Origin: Delphinus delphis
Taxonomy: Eukaryota; Chordata; Mammalia; Artiodactyla; Delphinidae
Direction: 5' to 3'
Assembly: GCF_949987515.2 (NCBI RefSeq)
Contig: NC_082703.1
Location: 12,672,680-12,736,679 of the forward strand
Length of the DNA stretch: 64,000 nt
This document shows, one piece after another, positions 41,800 to 52,829 of this stretch. Each line of letters starts with the position of its first letter. Position 1 is the first letter of the stretch. A program made the translations under genes and the position numbers. The notes beneath the pieces were generated by a model, which had not been told where the DNA came from, made no database searches, and saw nothing but the letters and a program-made list of their open reading frames with translations.

Positions 41800-43490
41800 A
41801 TGAAGCAGAAAAAACTGCAAGTCTACCCTCCAAAAAGAATGAACTATACTGAAACAAGCATTTGAGGCTTTGAAAAACCATTTTAAATCTGAAACCCCAA
41901 AACTAAAAGCAGAAATGGACAAGAAAAAAAAGGAAAAACGAAAAAAGAGTTAATTATACTCAGGAAAAAAGTGGAAGAAAAAGACAAGGTTATCTCAGAC
42001 ATGAAGAACAAATTACAAGATGCACAAGGGAGAATGGACTAAATGAAAATTCAGTGAAGGGCAGGAAAACAACCAAGGGAAAGGAAATGAGTAAAGAAAA
42101 AAATAGAAAGGCTCAGAAAGTAGTAGAAGTGGAAGAAAGGCAAAGAAAGAATAGCATTCATACCATCTCAGTCCCGGAAGAAGAAAAATAAAACAATGGA
42201 ACAGAGCTAATATTTAAAACTATAATTCAGCAAAACTTCCAGAAGTAGGAGAAGATCCAAATCAACACATTGAAAGGGCTCGTCTGGCAAAGTTAACCCA
42301 GAAGTATCAATTCTTAGACATAGCCTGGTACAACTATTAGTTCTCAGAACTAAAGATAAAATCCTCAAGGTGTCTCTCTAGACAAAAAGATAAAATTATG
42401 TACAAAGACAAAAGAATTAGACTAGCTGATGACTGATGACTTTAAAAACCAATACACAGGGCCTTCCCTGGTGGCGCAGTGGTTGGGAGTCCGCCTGCCG
42501 ATGCAGGGAACGTGGGTTCGTGCCCGGGTCCGGGAGGATCCCACGTGCCGCGGAGCGGCTGGGCCCGTGAGCCATGGCCGCTGAGCCTGCGTGTCCGGAG
42601 CCTGTGCTCTGCAGCGGGAGAGGCCACAGCGGTGAGAGGCCCACGTACCGCAAAAAAAAAACACACACAAAAAACCAATACACAAAGCAAGGCAACAATG
42701 GATATTTTTGTCTTCCTATAAATCTCCTTGACCTTTGTTCTGGGATATAGTTAAGTTACTTAGGAATAGTTTGATCCTTTCCAATCTTGCTTTTATGATT
42801 CGTTAGGTGAGTCTGGAGTGGGACTCAGTCGAGGACTAATTATTCCCCACCATTGAGCTAAGACCTTCCTGGGTATTCTACCTAATGCCTAGTGAGTTAT
42901 GAGTTTTTCCAGCTAGTGGGAACAGGAGCTATTCTTGGCCCTGTGTGGACTCAGCTCCCTCTAATCCTTTTGCATGGTCCTTTCCCCTGTCTTGGGTAGT
43001 CTTCATTGTGCGTGCATTGATCAACACTTGCTGAGTACTTGAGGGGGACCCTGGAGATTTCTGGGGCTCTCTCTCCATGCAGCCATCTCTGCTGTAGCAT
43101 TCTGTTCAGTGAACTCTAGCTGCCTTGGTCTTCCCAGACTCTCAGCTCAGAGCATCCTCTGGGCTCTGCCTCAGTTATCCCCTCCCTGTGCCATGGCCTG
43201 GAAATTCTCTCAAAGCAGGAAGCCGGGACAATTGTAGGGCTCACCTTGTTTGTTTCCTGACTCTTGGAGATTACGATCATTCATTGCCTGATGTCCAGTG
43301 TTTTGAAAACTATTGTTTCATGTATTGTTCTAATATTAATTTTCTGGATTTGGGAATTATACTATGGTTATGTAAGATGTTAACATCGGGGAAAACTGGG
43401 CAAAGGATACACAGAAATTTTTTCTACTACTTTTGCAATTTTCTGTGAGTCTAAAATTAATTCAAAATAAAAAATTAAAAATATTTTTAA
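41800..43490 (+). mobile_element. HAL1-like element (ORF1-type LINE half) and 3' end
   Basis: GAAACAAGCATTTGAGGCTTTGAAAAACC, CTAAAAGCAGAAATGGACAAG, AAACTTCCAGAAGTAGGAGAAGATCC, ATTGAAAGGGCTCGTCTGGC and CCCAGAAGTATCAATTCTTAGACATAGCC follow HAL1 ORF1-like sequence, which derives from the L1 RNA-binding protein gene. The 3' end near 43350-43490 has GGGAATTATACTATGGTTATGTAAG and CTAAAATTAATTCAAAATAAA. The reading frame is broken in many places. A SINE is inserted at 42459-42670. Confidence 0.65.
42459..42670 (+). mobile_element. CHR-2-like SINE in HAL1
   Basis: GGGCCTTCCCTGGTGGCGCA start, GGGTTCGTGCCCGG B box, GTCCGGAGCCTGTGCTCTGC and GAGGCCCACGTACCGC end, with a tail containing ACACAC. AAAACCAATACACA is duplicated perfectly at 42445-42458 and 42671-42684. 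Confidence 0.96.
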
Positions 43491-43669
43491 ATGGGAGGTT
43501 TAACTTGATAATTGAAAAGTTATTTAAAGTACTTAGATTCTTTTTATTTTTAACTCTACTGTGTATTAGCCTTCCATGTAAGCCTTATAATTGAGCATAT
43601 GTTTTAAAATTTTTATCTCTGCTTATGGATCCAGAAAAATGCCATTCTTAATATAACTTTCTCCTCTGA
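43491..43669. other. Short AT-rich spacer
   Basis: Nothing recognised. Confidence 0.4.
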
Positions 43670-43880
43670 ATATTCCATCAGCACCTTTTCACCTTAAGGC
43701 CCAACTCAAACAACCCCTGTCCTATGGTGTCTCAAATAATCACCCAGGTTGGAAGAGATTTAACTTCATGTAAATACTAGAATCACTTTGCTTATCACTA
43801 TGTGAAATGTAAGACTGCAATTTTCATCAGTATAAGGGGTCTATATGTGAATGACCACTGTATTCACCTCTTTTACACAT
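43670..43880 (+). mobile_element. L2 fragment
   Basis: CACCTTAAGGCCCAACTCAAAC and a following CTATGTGAAATGTAAGACTGC, GAATGACCACTGTATTCACC are consistent with the L2 end region, with weak similarity. Confidence 0.45.
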
Positions 43881-44084
43881 AGTTTGGTTGAGCCCTGATT
43901 GAATCTTGAAGGATGGATTGTATTTGGAAGGATAGAAAGAAGGAAAGAAGATACTTCCAGTGAGGTATTATCATGGGCAAAGGCACGTCACAGAAATAAA
44001 TACGGCAGAAGCAGGGATAAGGAGTCCTGAGGAGAGGCCTTCTGTGGGGTTGGAATCCCATCTCTTTAGACAGAATATTATAAA

Positions 44085-44275
44085 GGACACTGATTTGGAA
44101 CAGGAGCAGAGAAGTTTTGAATTTGTTGTTTATGTAACCCTGGAAAACCACTTAACCATCTCTGAGCCTCAATGTTCTCATCTGTCAAACAAATAATAGA
44201 ACATACTTCATAAAGTATTTGTGAAAAACAGTGTTTAAGATATAAGTTAAAGTACTTTGGGAACTATAAGGTGAT
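44085..44275 (+). mobile_element. MIR
   Basis: AGAAGTTTTGAATTTG, ATGTAACCCTGGAAAACCACTTAACC, CTGAGCCTCAATGTTCTCATCTGTC and AAGTTAAAGTACTTTGGGAAC are in MIR order. Confidence 0.75.
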
Positions 44276-44342
44276 GTGTGATTCATTTTTCTTAACCTCT
44301 GATTTTATATCCAGAATAAAATGTCTGTGAAATCACTTGCTT

Positions 44343-44580
44343 TTATTTATTTATTTATTTCCCCAGAATTTAATTAGGTTTATTTGTTGTTTCTACAGTT
44401 TTCAAATTTTCTTTTAATTGAAGTATAGCAGATGTACAATATTATGTAAGTTACAGGTGTACAATATAGTGATTCACAGTTTTTAAAGGTTATCCTCCAT
44501 TTATAGTTATTATAAAATATTGGTTATATTCCCCGTGTTGTACAATATATCCTTGGAGCTTATTTTATACCTAATTTGAT
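44343..44580 (-). mobile_element. L1 3' end
   Basis: A (TTTA)n start is followed by TTAATTGAAGTATAGCAGATGTACAATATTATG, TTACAGGTGTACAATATAGTG, CCTCCATTTATAGTTATTATAAAATATTGG and CCGTGTTGTACAATATATCC. This is a minus-strand L1 3' UTR of an older type than the ATAAAGATGTT class. Confidence 0.85.
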
Positions 44581-46234
44581 TTGCTTTTAAAAAATGAGTA
44601 AGTCATTGAGTCTTGTTTGAAGATAGTCATTTCTTTGGAGTATTGAATTGTAGCAGGTTGCCTGCAAAGATTAAAATTATCTTTTCTCTGCCCCTTTTTT
44701 TTCTTTAGTAAACGAAGAGCTAAGAAATCATCCTAAAGCCACTGATAGTAAGCACTCCCCTGACTGAGGAAAGTGAGAGTGAACATCTTGAAAACACGCA
44801 GTGTCTCCCTTGGAACAGTAGTGCAGCTTGGGGTCATAGACTGTAGTCCTTTTTTCAGAAGAGTGGGTGAGGCCTCGCCAGGAGTATTCAAAGGTAGGGG
44901 TAAGGCACATAGCACCCCGAGCCAGGAAAATGAGCTTTTTGTGTTTTAAAGGATTAAAATGAAAACCTGCGCCATATCTATGGTAAATTCCCGGTGATCC
45001 AGATGAAAAATGGGGGTCCTGGAATCACCAACATGGCTGTGGATGTGGGTCACAGGAGCCCAGTACGCAGAGCTGCATCTCTGGGGTCCAGAGGTGGGGC
45101 CGTTGGCCAATCCAGCACTCAGCCTGTGGGGTTGTCCTCTGTTGAGGAGCTGTGCCAGGTGCCCTATGCTGGAACTTGGGTCAGAGAGGAATCACCACCA
45201 AGTAGATTAGCATCCTCAGGGACACTGTGGCCGCAAGAAGTCATGGCATCAGTGCATTGGACTGTTCCCATTCTCCCCCCATCCCCCAATGCTGTGGCTA
45301 GACTGTCTCCTCCAACCCAAAAAGGTTTGGGATGGCACACATCCAGGGGTGTGCTCACAAATGTTTAACAGCTGGCTCTCTGCAGGGGAAAAAAAGCCTT
45401 TATTTATAACATTGCCAATCTTTATAGTGTCAATCCTCCCACCGTGGCTGATTGCAAGGTACCAATGTGATGTCACTGAGCATGGTGTTGGGAAAGTCTG
45501 TGCAGCAGTCCGCCATGTTGTAGTATTTCCACTGTACAGATACAATAGACATCACTAACTTCAGAAGCATACCTAACAGTGAAATGTAGTGCAATAATTA
45601 GGAAGTGATGAGTTTTGAATATTTATTACCTTTGTTTTGTTTTTAACATAATTTATTTCTTAGTTTACATAATTGAATTTTAAATAATGGATGTATTTGA
45701 CAACTGCCTTGAAAAATTCCTGAAAACTTAACCTCAGCCCTCATGAGCTGACAGCTAGCTCCAGCACATGCCTGGATAAATCCCTAAGGATTTGGGATGG
45801 AAGGAACCTCAAGGTTGAGATAAAATTGGAAAAATGGCAGATATAATTGCTTTTATATCCTGGGTTTGTAGAGTATTCATATAGGTCATACAGTTCTGGG
45901 TCCAAATTCCCCAAATCTGAGATGAAGTAGTGAAAAAAGGACACGGCTTTGAGGATTTAATGATCCCAGAAGTCTAGGTGTACTTTTGCTTAAGTTCTGA
46001 ATGTTCAGAATCTCTGAGCATTTGGAGAGAATTGAATTGCCTCCCTCGTTGGGATGAGGTCTCTTTATTATCTGAGTTCCTATCCTGTTTATTCAGACTG
46101 TTTTTCTACAGAGGAGACATGGCAATGCATATTTTTGTTATGGCTAATGTCATTGCTTCCTTAGGACAACGGCCAGAGAAATAAATGAGCTGAGCTGACT
46201 GAGCCAGAGCCAGTGACATATCTGTTCAACCCGG
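44581..46234. other. Unique sequence, no gene seen
   Basis: 1.65 kb without a firm element. 45360-45600 (CTTTATTTATAACATTGCC, CCGTGGCTGATTGCAAGGTACC, GCCATGTTGTAGTATTTCCAC) has the look of an old repeat that I cannot name. 44990-45360 is GC-richer; a 124-codon plus-strand frame there (44994-45368) has no domain. Confidence 0.35.
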
Positions 46235-46400
46235 GTTGTTCTGTTCATTCCTTCTGTCATTTACTCAACAAAGAGCTATTGAACCCCTACCAGGTGCCAG
46301 GAATTGTATTAGCAGCAGGAATATAAAGATGAATAAGACATGAACTGGGCCCTCAAGGTGTTGGCTGTGTCCCATGCAGCCTCTGTTCACCTTGTACGAG
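46235..46400 (-). mobile_element. L2 3' end
   Basis: TTTACTCAACAAAGAGCTATTG, CTACCAGGTGCCAGGAATTG, ATAAAGATGAATAAGACATGAACTGGGCCCTCAAGG is a clear minus-strand L2 end. Confidence 0.75.
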
Positions 46401-46502
46401 AACCAGCACCCCTGGGAAGCAGATGTGAAGTAATGGAAATGTTTTGACGGAAAAGGATCTTGGTTGGGTTGCCACTGTTGTCCTAGCAGATCAGTGTGTT
46501 TT

Positions 46503-46851
46503 GTTTTGTTTTTAAAATTTATTTATTTATGGCTGAGTTAGGTCTTTGTTGCTGTGCGCGGTCTTTCTCTAGTCGCGGTGAGCGGGGGCTACTCTTCACT
46601 GTGGTGTATGGGCTTCTCATTGTAGTGGCTTTGCTTGTTGGGGAGCACGGGCTCGAGGTGCGCGGGCTTCAATAGTCGTGGCACGCGGGCTCAGTAGTTG
46701 TGGCTCACGGGCTCTAGAACACAGGCTCAGTAGTTGTGGTGCACGGGCTTAGCTGCTCTGTGGCATGTGGTATCTTCCCAGACCAGGGCTCGAACCCGTG
46801 TCCCCTGCATTGGCAGGCAGATTCTTAACCACTGCACCACCAGGGAAGCCT
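46503..46851 (-). mobile_element. Long CHR SINE
   Basis: The minus strand starts GGCTTCCCTGGTGGTGCAGT and runs through the complete body with three CAACTACTG units to an AAATAAATAAATTTT tail. AGATCAGTGTGTTTT and AGATCATTGTGTTTT (46488-46502 and 46852-46866) differ by one base. Confidence 0.95.
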
Positions 46852-46954
46852 AGATCATTGTGTTTTAAACATTAGGATGGAAACCTCCTACTGTTCTCAA
46901 TATCAAACTTCCCCTCACTCTATCACAGTAACCTTTCTTTCTAGGATTCCTCCT

Positions 46955-47245
46955 TATTTTTTTTTGATTTTTTTGAATTGAAGTATAGTTGATTTATAAT
47001 GTTGTGCCAATCTCTGCTGTACAGCAAAGTGACTCAGTATAGAGACATTCTTTTTTTATATTCATTTCCATTATGGTTTATCCCAGGAGATTGGATACAG
47101 TTCCCTGTGCTACACAATAACCTTGTTGTTTATGCATTCTAAATGTAATAGTTTGCATCTACCAACCCCAAACTCTCAGTCCATCCCTCTCCCTCTCCCT
47201 CTCCCCCTCCCCCTTGGCAGCCACAAGTCTGTTCTCTATGAAAAG
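46955..47245 (-). mobile_element. L1 3' end
   Basis: TTGAATTGAAGTATAGTTGATTTATAATG, CTGTACAGCAAAGTGACTCAG, GATACAGTTCCCTGTGCTACAC and a CCCTCT-rich stretch, then TTGGCAGCCACAAGTCTG, form a minus-strand L1 3' UTR. The SINE at 47246 cuts its inner end. Confidence 0.88.
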
Positions 47246-47370
47246 TTCTTTTTTTTTTTTTTTTTTGGCCTCACAGCATGTGGGATCTTAGTTCCCCGAC
47301 CAGGGATCAAACCCGTGCCCCCTGCATTGGAAGTGTGGAGTCTTAACCACTGGACCACCAGGGAAGTCCC
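47246..47370 (-). mobile_element. Short CHR SINE (CHR-1-like)
   Basis: The minus strand starts GGGACTTCCCTGGTGGTCCA with B box GGTTTGATCCC and ends GTGAGGCC with poly-A of about 20. Confidence 0.95.
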
Positions 47371-47689
47371 TCCAGGGCTCCTTTTTTAAAACGCTACCCC
47401 ACCCAGGAGTATTTGGAGCAAGTATGAGTTAAGTTTTCAGAGGTTAAGCCAACCAGGCAAAGGGGACGGAGGCCAAGATGAGGGCTGAGTCTGGAGCAGG
47501 GAGCAAAGCCTGGGAAAGGCAGATCCAGACTGGGTGGTATTTGGGCATCTTGGGTAATTGTGGACCACAAGATGGTGGTGGAGGGGTGTGAGGTGGTGGG
47601 AAGGAAGAGTGGAGAGACTGGTGATGAATTTGCCCGTTTTGCACTGTTGCCTGACTCAGGTCCTGCTTCTGGTTAATCAGGGCAATATG
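47371..47689. other. Unique sequence, nothing recognised
   Basis: Purine-rich, with GGTGGTGG words around 47570-47610. Confidence 0.4.
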
Positions 47690-47930
47690 ATGCACTGATT
47701 ACAATCTGCTTTGAAACTCAGAAGATGTGTTCAAGCCCTGAGTTTTTATTTATAAACTTCACGGCCTCAGGGAAGTTATTTAACCTCTTTGAATCTTTAT
47801 TTCTTCATCCATGAAATGGGAGTAATAATGCCTGGTAAAGATTACTATAAGAATTAAATGAGTGCTTCTGTAAAGTGCTTAGTATGGTGCATAATTCATT
47901 CTATAAACTCAGTAAACATTTGTTCCATTT
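47690..47930 (+). mobile_element. MIR
   Basis: AAACTTCACGGCCTCAGGGAAGTTATTTAACC, TTATTTCTTCATCCATGAAATGGG, GATTACTATAAGAATTAAATGAG, TGTAAAGTGCTTAGTATGGTGC and CTCAGTAAACATTTGTTCC give an almost full-length MIR. Confidence 0.85.
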
Positions 47931-49440
47931 CTCTCTACACATTCAAAAAAACAAGCACTGAGACATAAAAACTAGCCCTGAATCCTCCATACCATCTAGC
48001 AGTATCCATACAGGTAATTATATGGATGGAATCAACTGTTCACTTGGCTAGGATTGCTCTTCAGTCAAGCGACTATTAGCAGAAATGAGTTACCTGCCAT
48101 TGCTTCCACCGTAAAAGACATTCTGATTATGGTGCCCTGTGAGTTTCCCGATTAAATAAATCTAAGTTATCATTTTCATTCAAATGTTCCTCTATTATCG
48201 TGCATATATGATGTAGGGAAGTAGATTTGGACTGAATATAACACAGCAGAGATTTTCTAATTATGACTTTTTTCTGAAAGTACGATGCACTGAGCTAAGT
48301 TCAGAGTCCTGGTTGTGTTCAAGAAGTTGGGATCCCACTCGTCCAAAACGGAACAGAGAGTTCATCCAAGTTACTTTCCGACTATGATGTTTCTTAGATC
48401 GATGATTTGGCATTTATTAGATCCAAAGGAGGGAGATCTAGCTATCTGCTGAAAAGGTCTTTCTGTTAAGTAAAAATGATCACAAATAGCCAATTTTCAG
48501 CCAATGGGTAACGTTTTTGGAATGTTTATGAAGACTCTAGGTTGTCATCTTTGACGTGTGAACGTGGTGAGAAAAAACATTTCTTCAAGTGTTATGAAAA
48601 ATTCTGATGTTTCAATAATTTAGCCATGGTTAAACATTTTTGACTTTGTTTCTGATTTACTTCACTTCTGGGTTTACCCAGAAGGCAGGAATAAGATGCT
48701 TTGGTCTTGGCTCAATCTTTGGCAAGTCCCTTAATGTGGCTGCCTCACGTGTAAATATTACCTGCTTGTAAATAATAATGAGGATTGCCCTACGACCCTA
48801 CCCAATAGGATCACTGTGGGATCAGGGTTCTGAGAGTTGGCGTTTCCTGCCTTTCCCCCCAGCAGCCTTAGTGTTTTGCTTCACATGAAAGAAGAGTCTG
48901 GAAAATGGGCAAGACCTTGTGCTTGTACAACTGCAGCCACAGGTGTTCACAACGAGACACTGGCACTCAAGTTTCCTGTCCTGCCCTCAGTCTTTCTCCA
49001 GACTCGCTGGTAAAGCCTCATGAAAAAGAACTGGTGAGAGGGGAGCAGATTCTGCTTGTCCATGGGGTTCCAGGGATTCCATGCTCCCTCATGAAGCCCC
49101 ATGTGACCTTTACGACTTCGTTAAGACATTAGCTGTTTTCCTTTTATCCACTTTTATGGCAGCTGCCTCTTCCTTTCAGGCTCTGCCAGATGGGAAATAG
49201 TTTGTGTGTTCCACCTCTCCTTGGAGGGGTTCATTACTCATTGGAGTTTAGTTCACTTGATTGCTTTGTGCTCTCAGCTCTCTGATGGGCTCAAGAGAAC
49301 TTATACTTTTATAGATTATTTGCCTTTTCTCATGGTTAGGGTGGGATCAATATTCTCTTGTGGCTCTCTATATCCTAAGTGGAAGTGGAAGAGTTTAGTA
49401 AACTTTAGTAAGGGAACTATTTATAGGAATGCATATAGCA
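47931..49440. other. Repeat-free sequence, no gene seen
   Basis: No mobile element recognised in 1.5 kb. 48180-48640 is smooth AT-rich sequence that could be conserved non-coding DNA. Open frames of 75-79 codons at 48905-49445 lack domains. Confidence 0.35.
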
Positions 49441-49444
49441 TATA

Positions 49445-50049
49445 AGCATAACTCGGAGATATTGTGGGTTTGGTTCCAGACCACTGCAATAAAGCAAGTA
49501 TCCCAGTTAAATGAGTTGCATGAATTTTTTGGTTTTCCAGTGCATATAAAAGTTATGTTTACACTATACTGCAGTCTATTAAGTATGTAATAGTATTACA
49601 TCTAAAAAAATGTACATACCTTAATTTAAAAATGCAAAACAAGAAAAACAAAAAGAATTTACTGTACAGCAGGGAACTGTTTTAAATATCTTGTAATAAC
49701 CTATAATGGAAAAGAATCTGATAAAAAAAAGTATAACTGAATCACTTTGCTGTACACCTGAAACTAACACAATATTGTAAATCAACTATAATTCCATAAG
49801 AAAAAAACCAAAACAAAACAATTATAATATTAACGTCAAAGATCACCGACCACAGACTACCATAACAAATTCAATGATAATGAAAATGTTTGAAATATTG
49901 CGAGAATTACCAAAATGTGACACAGAGATACAACATGAGCAAACGCTGCTGTAAAAATGGTGCTAATAGACTTCTGCAGGGTTGCCACAAACTTTCAATT
50001 TGTAGAAAACTCACAATAAAGTGAAATACAGTAAAATGAGGTCTATCTG
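49445..50049. mobile_element. Tigger-like DNA transposon remnant (internally deleted)
   Basis: The left end ACTCGGAGATATTGTGGGTTTGGTTCCAGACCACTGCAATAAAGC and the right end GTTGCCACAAACTTTCAATTTG, CACAATAAAGTGAAATACAG, GAGGTCTATCTG mirror each other as Tigger/mariner-type terminal repeats. TA is present just outside both ends. The transposase region is missing, so this is a non-autonomous copy. An L1 end sits in the middle. Confidence 0.85.
49652..49820 (+). mobile_element. L1 3' end inside the Tigger-like element
   Basis: GAATTTACTGTACAGCAGGGAACTG, TCTTGTAATAACCTATAATGG, GAATCACTTTGCTGTACACCTG, AACACAATATTGTAAATCAACTATAATTCC and an A-rich tail. No clear duplication because the flanks are A-rich. 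Confidence 0.88.
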
Positions 50050-50117
50050 TACGTGAAAACACAAGTGATAATGCAGCACCTTGGGGCCAGTAGTAGCAGA
50101 GCACTGTTCCCACCTCA

Positions 50118-50535
50118 TTATGGGTTGAATTGTGTCCCTCAAAAAGATAGGTTGAAGTTTTAATCCTGGGTTCCTATGGATGCGGTCTTATTTGGAGAGA
50201 GAATCTTTGCAGTTATAACCAAGTCAAGATGAGGTCATTGAAGGCAGGCTCTCATCCAATATGACTGTCATTCTTATAACAAAAGGAGAAGAGACACAGG
50301 CAGAGACACAGGAAGAACACCACGTTGACGAAGGGAGAGAGTGCAGTGATATCTCTACGAACCAAGGAACACCGAGGGTGGCCAGCAAACACTGGAAGCC
50401 CCAAAGGGACAAGGAAGTATCTTTCCTTAGACGTGTCAGGGAGATCATGGCCCTGCCAACACCTTCATTTCAAACTTCTAGTCTCCAGAAGTGTGAGACA
50501 CATTTCTGTTGTTTTAAGCCGCCCAGCGTATGGTA
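50118..50535 (+). mobile_element. MLT1-like MaLR LTR, near full length
   Basis: ATTATGGGTTGAATTGTGTCCC, GTCTTATTTGGAGAGAGAATC, AAGTCAAGATGAGGTCATTG, TCCAATATGACTGTCATTC, GGAGATCATGGCCCTGCCAACACC, TAGTCTCCAGAAGTGTGAGAC and TCTGTTGTTTTAAGCCGCCCAG follow the whole LTR order. No internal retroviral sequence adjoins it. Frames within it on both strands (91 and 107 codons) are repeat-derived. Confidence 0.88.
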
Positions 50536-50889
50536 GGAAACGAACACACACCCGCAGACACGAAGGGGCAGAGGAAGGGAGGCAGAAAGAGCTGGGTGGA
50601 GCTGTACTCTCAGGGCAACGCCCACACAGGAGGGAGCCCAGAGAATAAACATCCCGACCTTTCTCTCTTCCATTCCTTCTTCCTCCTGCTGGGGCGCTTT
50701 TCCACTGAACTCAGCTGGTAGCAGAGGGCCTGGTTGCTGGTTGAGGGAGTTGGTACAAGTCAGCCCCCTGGGACAGAGAGCAGAGTGGGGAAGGCTGGAT
50801 GGAAGATGCGGGGAGGAAAAGCAGGCCAGCCAGTCCAGCTGGGCTTTGTATGACAGTGTAACTTTATAAATTGATTTCTGGTAGGTGGC
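50536..50889. other. Unique sequence, nothing recognised
   Basis: GC-rich and purine-rich. No gene or repeat supported. Confidence 0.4.
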
Positions 50890-51062
50890 AAGGGGTCATT
50901 AGAAAGATCGCAGAGTTAGTAAATCTGAGGTTTTGTCTCAGCTCTCTGCTGACTCACTGTGACCTTGAACGCTTCACTTAACCTTTTTGATCCTCTCTTT
51001 CCTCATCTGTAGTCGGTGGTGAGACTAGATGACCTCTATGGTCTCTTCCAGGCTTCGTGTTG
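50890..51062 (+). mobile_element. MIR
   Basis: TCACTGTGACCTTGAACGCTTCACTTAACC, TCTCTTTCCTCATCTGTAGTC, and GACTAGATGACCTCTATGGTCTCTTCCAGGC are a clear MIR. Confidence 0.8.
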
Positions 51063-52829
51063 TGTGTACAGGGATGAGTAATCTTACATCAGACAAAAAC
51101 AGCTCTAAAATAAATTTTCTGAGGTCCATAACTTGAAGCTTTTATGATTTTGAGCCAGGTTCAGTGAAGACGACTAACAACGTTATTGATGATCACCAAA
51201 CCTTTCCTGGACTCGTCTTTATAATTTAAAAAATGTGTTTTTGTGTCTATAGTCTCTTTTTAATGTAGCAGTTCTTTGAAAATTTTGTCACTTAGGGGTT
51301 TAAATTCTTTGTGCCTGTGTGTTTACAGTCCAAGTGGTCTATCTAAGAGAAAAGCTGGGTTTCTTATTCATGCATTTGCTTTTATCAAAGAAAATGCCAC
51401 TTTATCACTTTTTAAATAGCCTTTTCAGTTACTCTTTCAGCATAGAGTTGATGAGAAAGAGAGAGTGTGGGTGTTTGGGCCTTCTGTATTCTGTGGTCAG
51501 TAAGGAGCCAAAGGGTAGCTTATTGATTCTTTTTGGAGGGGGCTGCTTCAAAGTCAACGGGACTTTGCTTTAAACTCTTTGTTCTTCCACATGGGCTGCA
51601 GAATTCTTGGTATGGTGATGCCCTTGGGGGCTCTGATATGGTGGATCCAGATGTTAGAGTTGGCTTTGAGCAAAGGCAAAGGCTAATGATCCAGCACTGT
51701 TGCACATCACAGATAAAACTGATGTAATCAGATTTCCTGGTACCTGCAAGGTGAGAGTTTTCCTTTTGTGTGGGCCGCACACAATTCATAGCTCATTCCC
51801 AAAGGTTTCTCATCACATGAATCCACTGTTAGCATTTTTCTTCTCTTGGGTAACAGTTCATCAGAAATGACCTTCTGCTGTCAACTCATTTCTCAAGGCA
51901 GGAATCAGGAGGACTTCCATTATGGTGACAAGGGGAAGGATATACTTATTTAGGGACCAAAAAACCCAACCAAATTTATGATAGACACATACTCACGAGA
52001 ATATATGACGATGTCCTTTTTTTTTTTTGGCACATATATAACAGGACTGTAACATGTGGATGTAAATTGGATGACTGCGTGGTCAGAGATACCTTTGTAG
52101 GAAGCAGTAAGGCAGGGGATGTTGGCACAGGGTATGGGGAAAGAATGAGAGTAAGGATGGAAGCAAAAGAGAACCAGAGAAGGTGCTGTTGTTTTGTACA
52201 AGTTCACTTTTCTCAACCCCGCCCGCCTCTTCGGAACGTGGCAGTGGCTCATCCGATATGGAGTAGCCAATCGCAAACTAGCTAAGTGTGTCGGTGACTG
52301 AAAAGGAGGCCTTGAGGCAGAGGAAGCACGAGATGCAGAGACACAAGCTGGCAGCAGTAGGAAGACAGGTTTTTGTATTTGCCTCCACGAAGTGTGTTTG
52401 CAATGTCAGGAGAAGGAAGGAAGTCCCAAGTGACCTGGGATCCATAGACCAAGGGGTCTTTGGATAGAACTGCATTTTCATGTCTTTGTCTCTTTTGTAA
52501 TCCTGTATATTTTAAGAACATTATTCTCCCAAAGAGGTAGAAAAAGGGTTAAGAATTCTTGAATTAGGAAAATTAATAAAGTGGTACCCATTGACTGATG
52601 TCAGTACACATACTAGGTCCCATGCCAGCAGATAAACTGAGGCCTGGATCAGTAAGCTGCATACAATTCAAGGTCATCATTTAGACAAAATGAAGAGCTG
52701 GTAAAGGATGAAGACGCCGTGGCACACTCAATATGTGATGCATATGCAACACACATTTTTTGTTATATGAACTTAGTATGGTTTCCTGGTAAGAGGAACT
52801 GTTCCACCTGGTAAAGCTTGTTACTGACT
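51063..52829. other. Unique sequence with promoter-like words
   Basis: 1.8 kb without a firm element. 52217-52225 is a GC-box-like CCCCGCCCG and 52266-52271 a CCAAT word (GCCAAT), 40 bases apart, but no transcript or CpG island can be argued from them. Open frames up to 108 codons have no domain. Confidence 0.35.

Noticed and set aside
44994..45368. 124-codon plus-strand frame in GC-richer sequence
   Set aside because: No domain, and another frame overlaps it; part of the area may be an old repeat.
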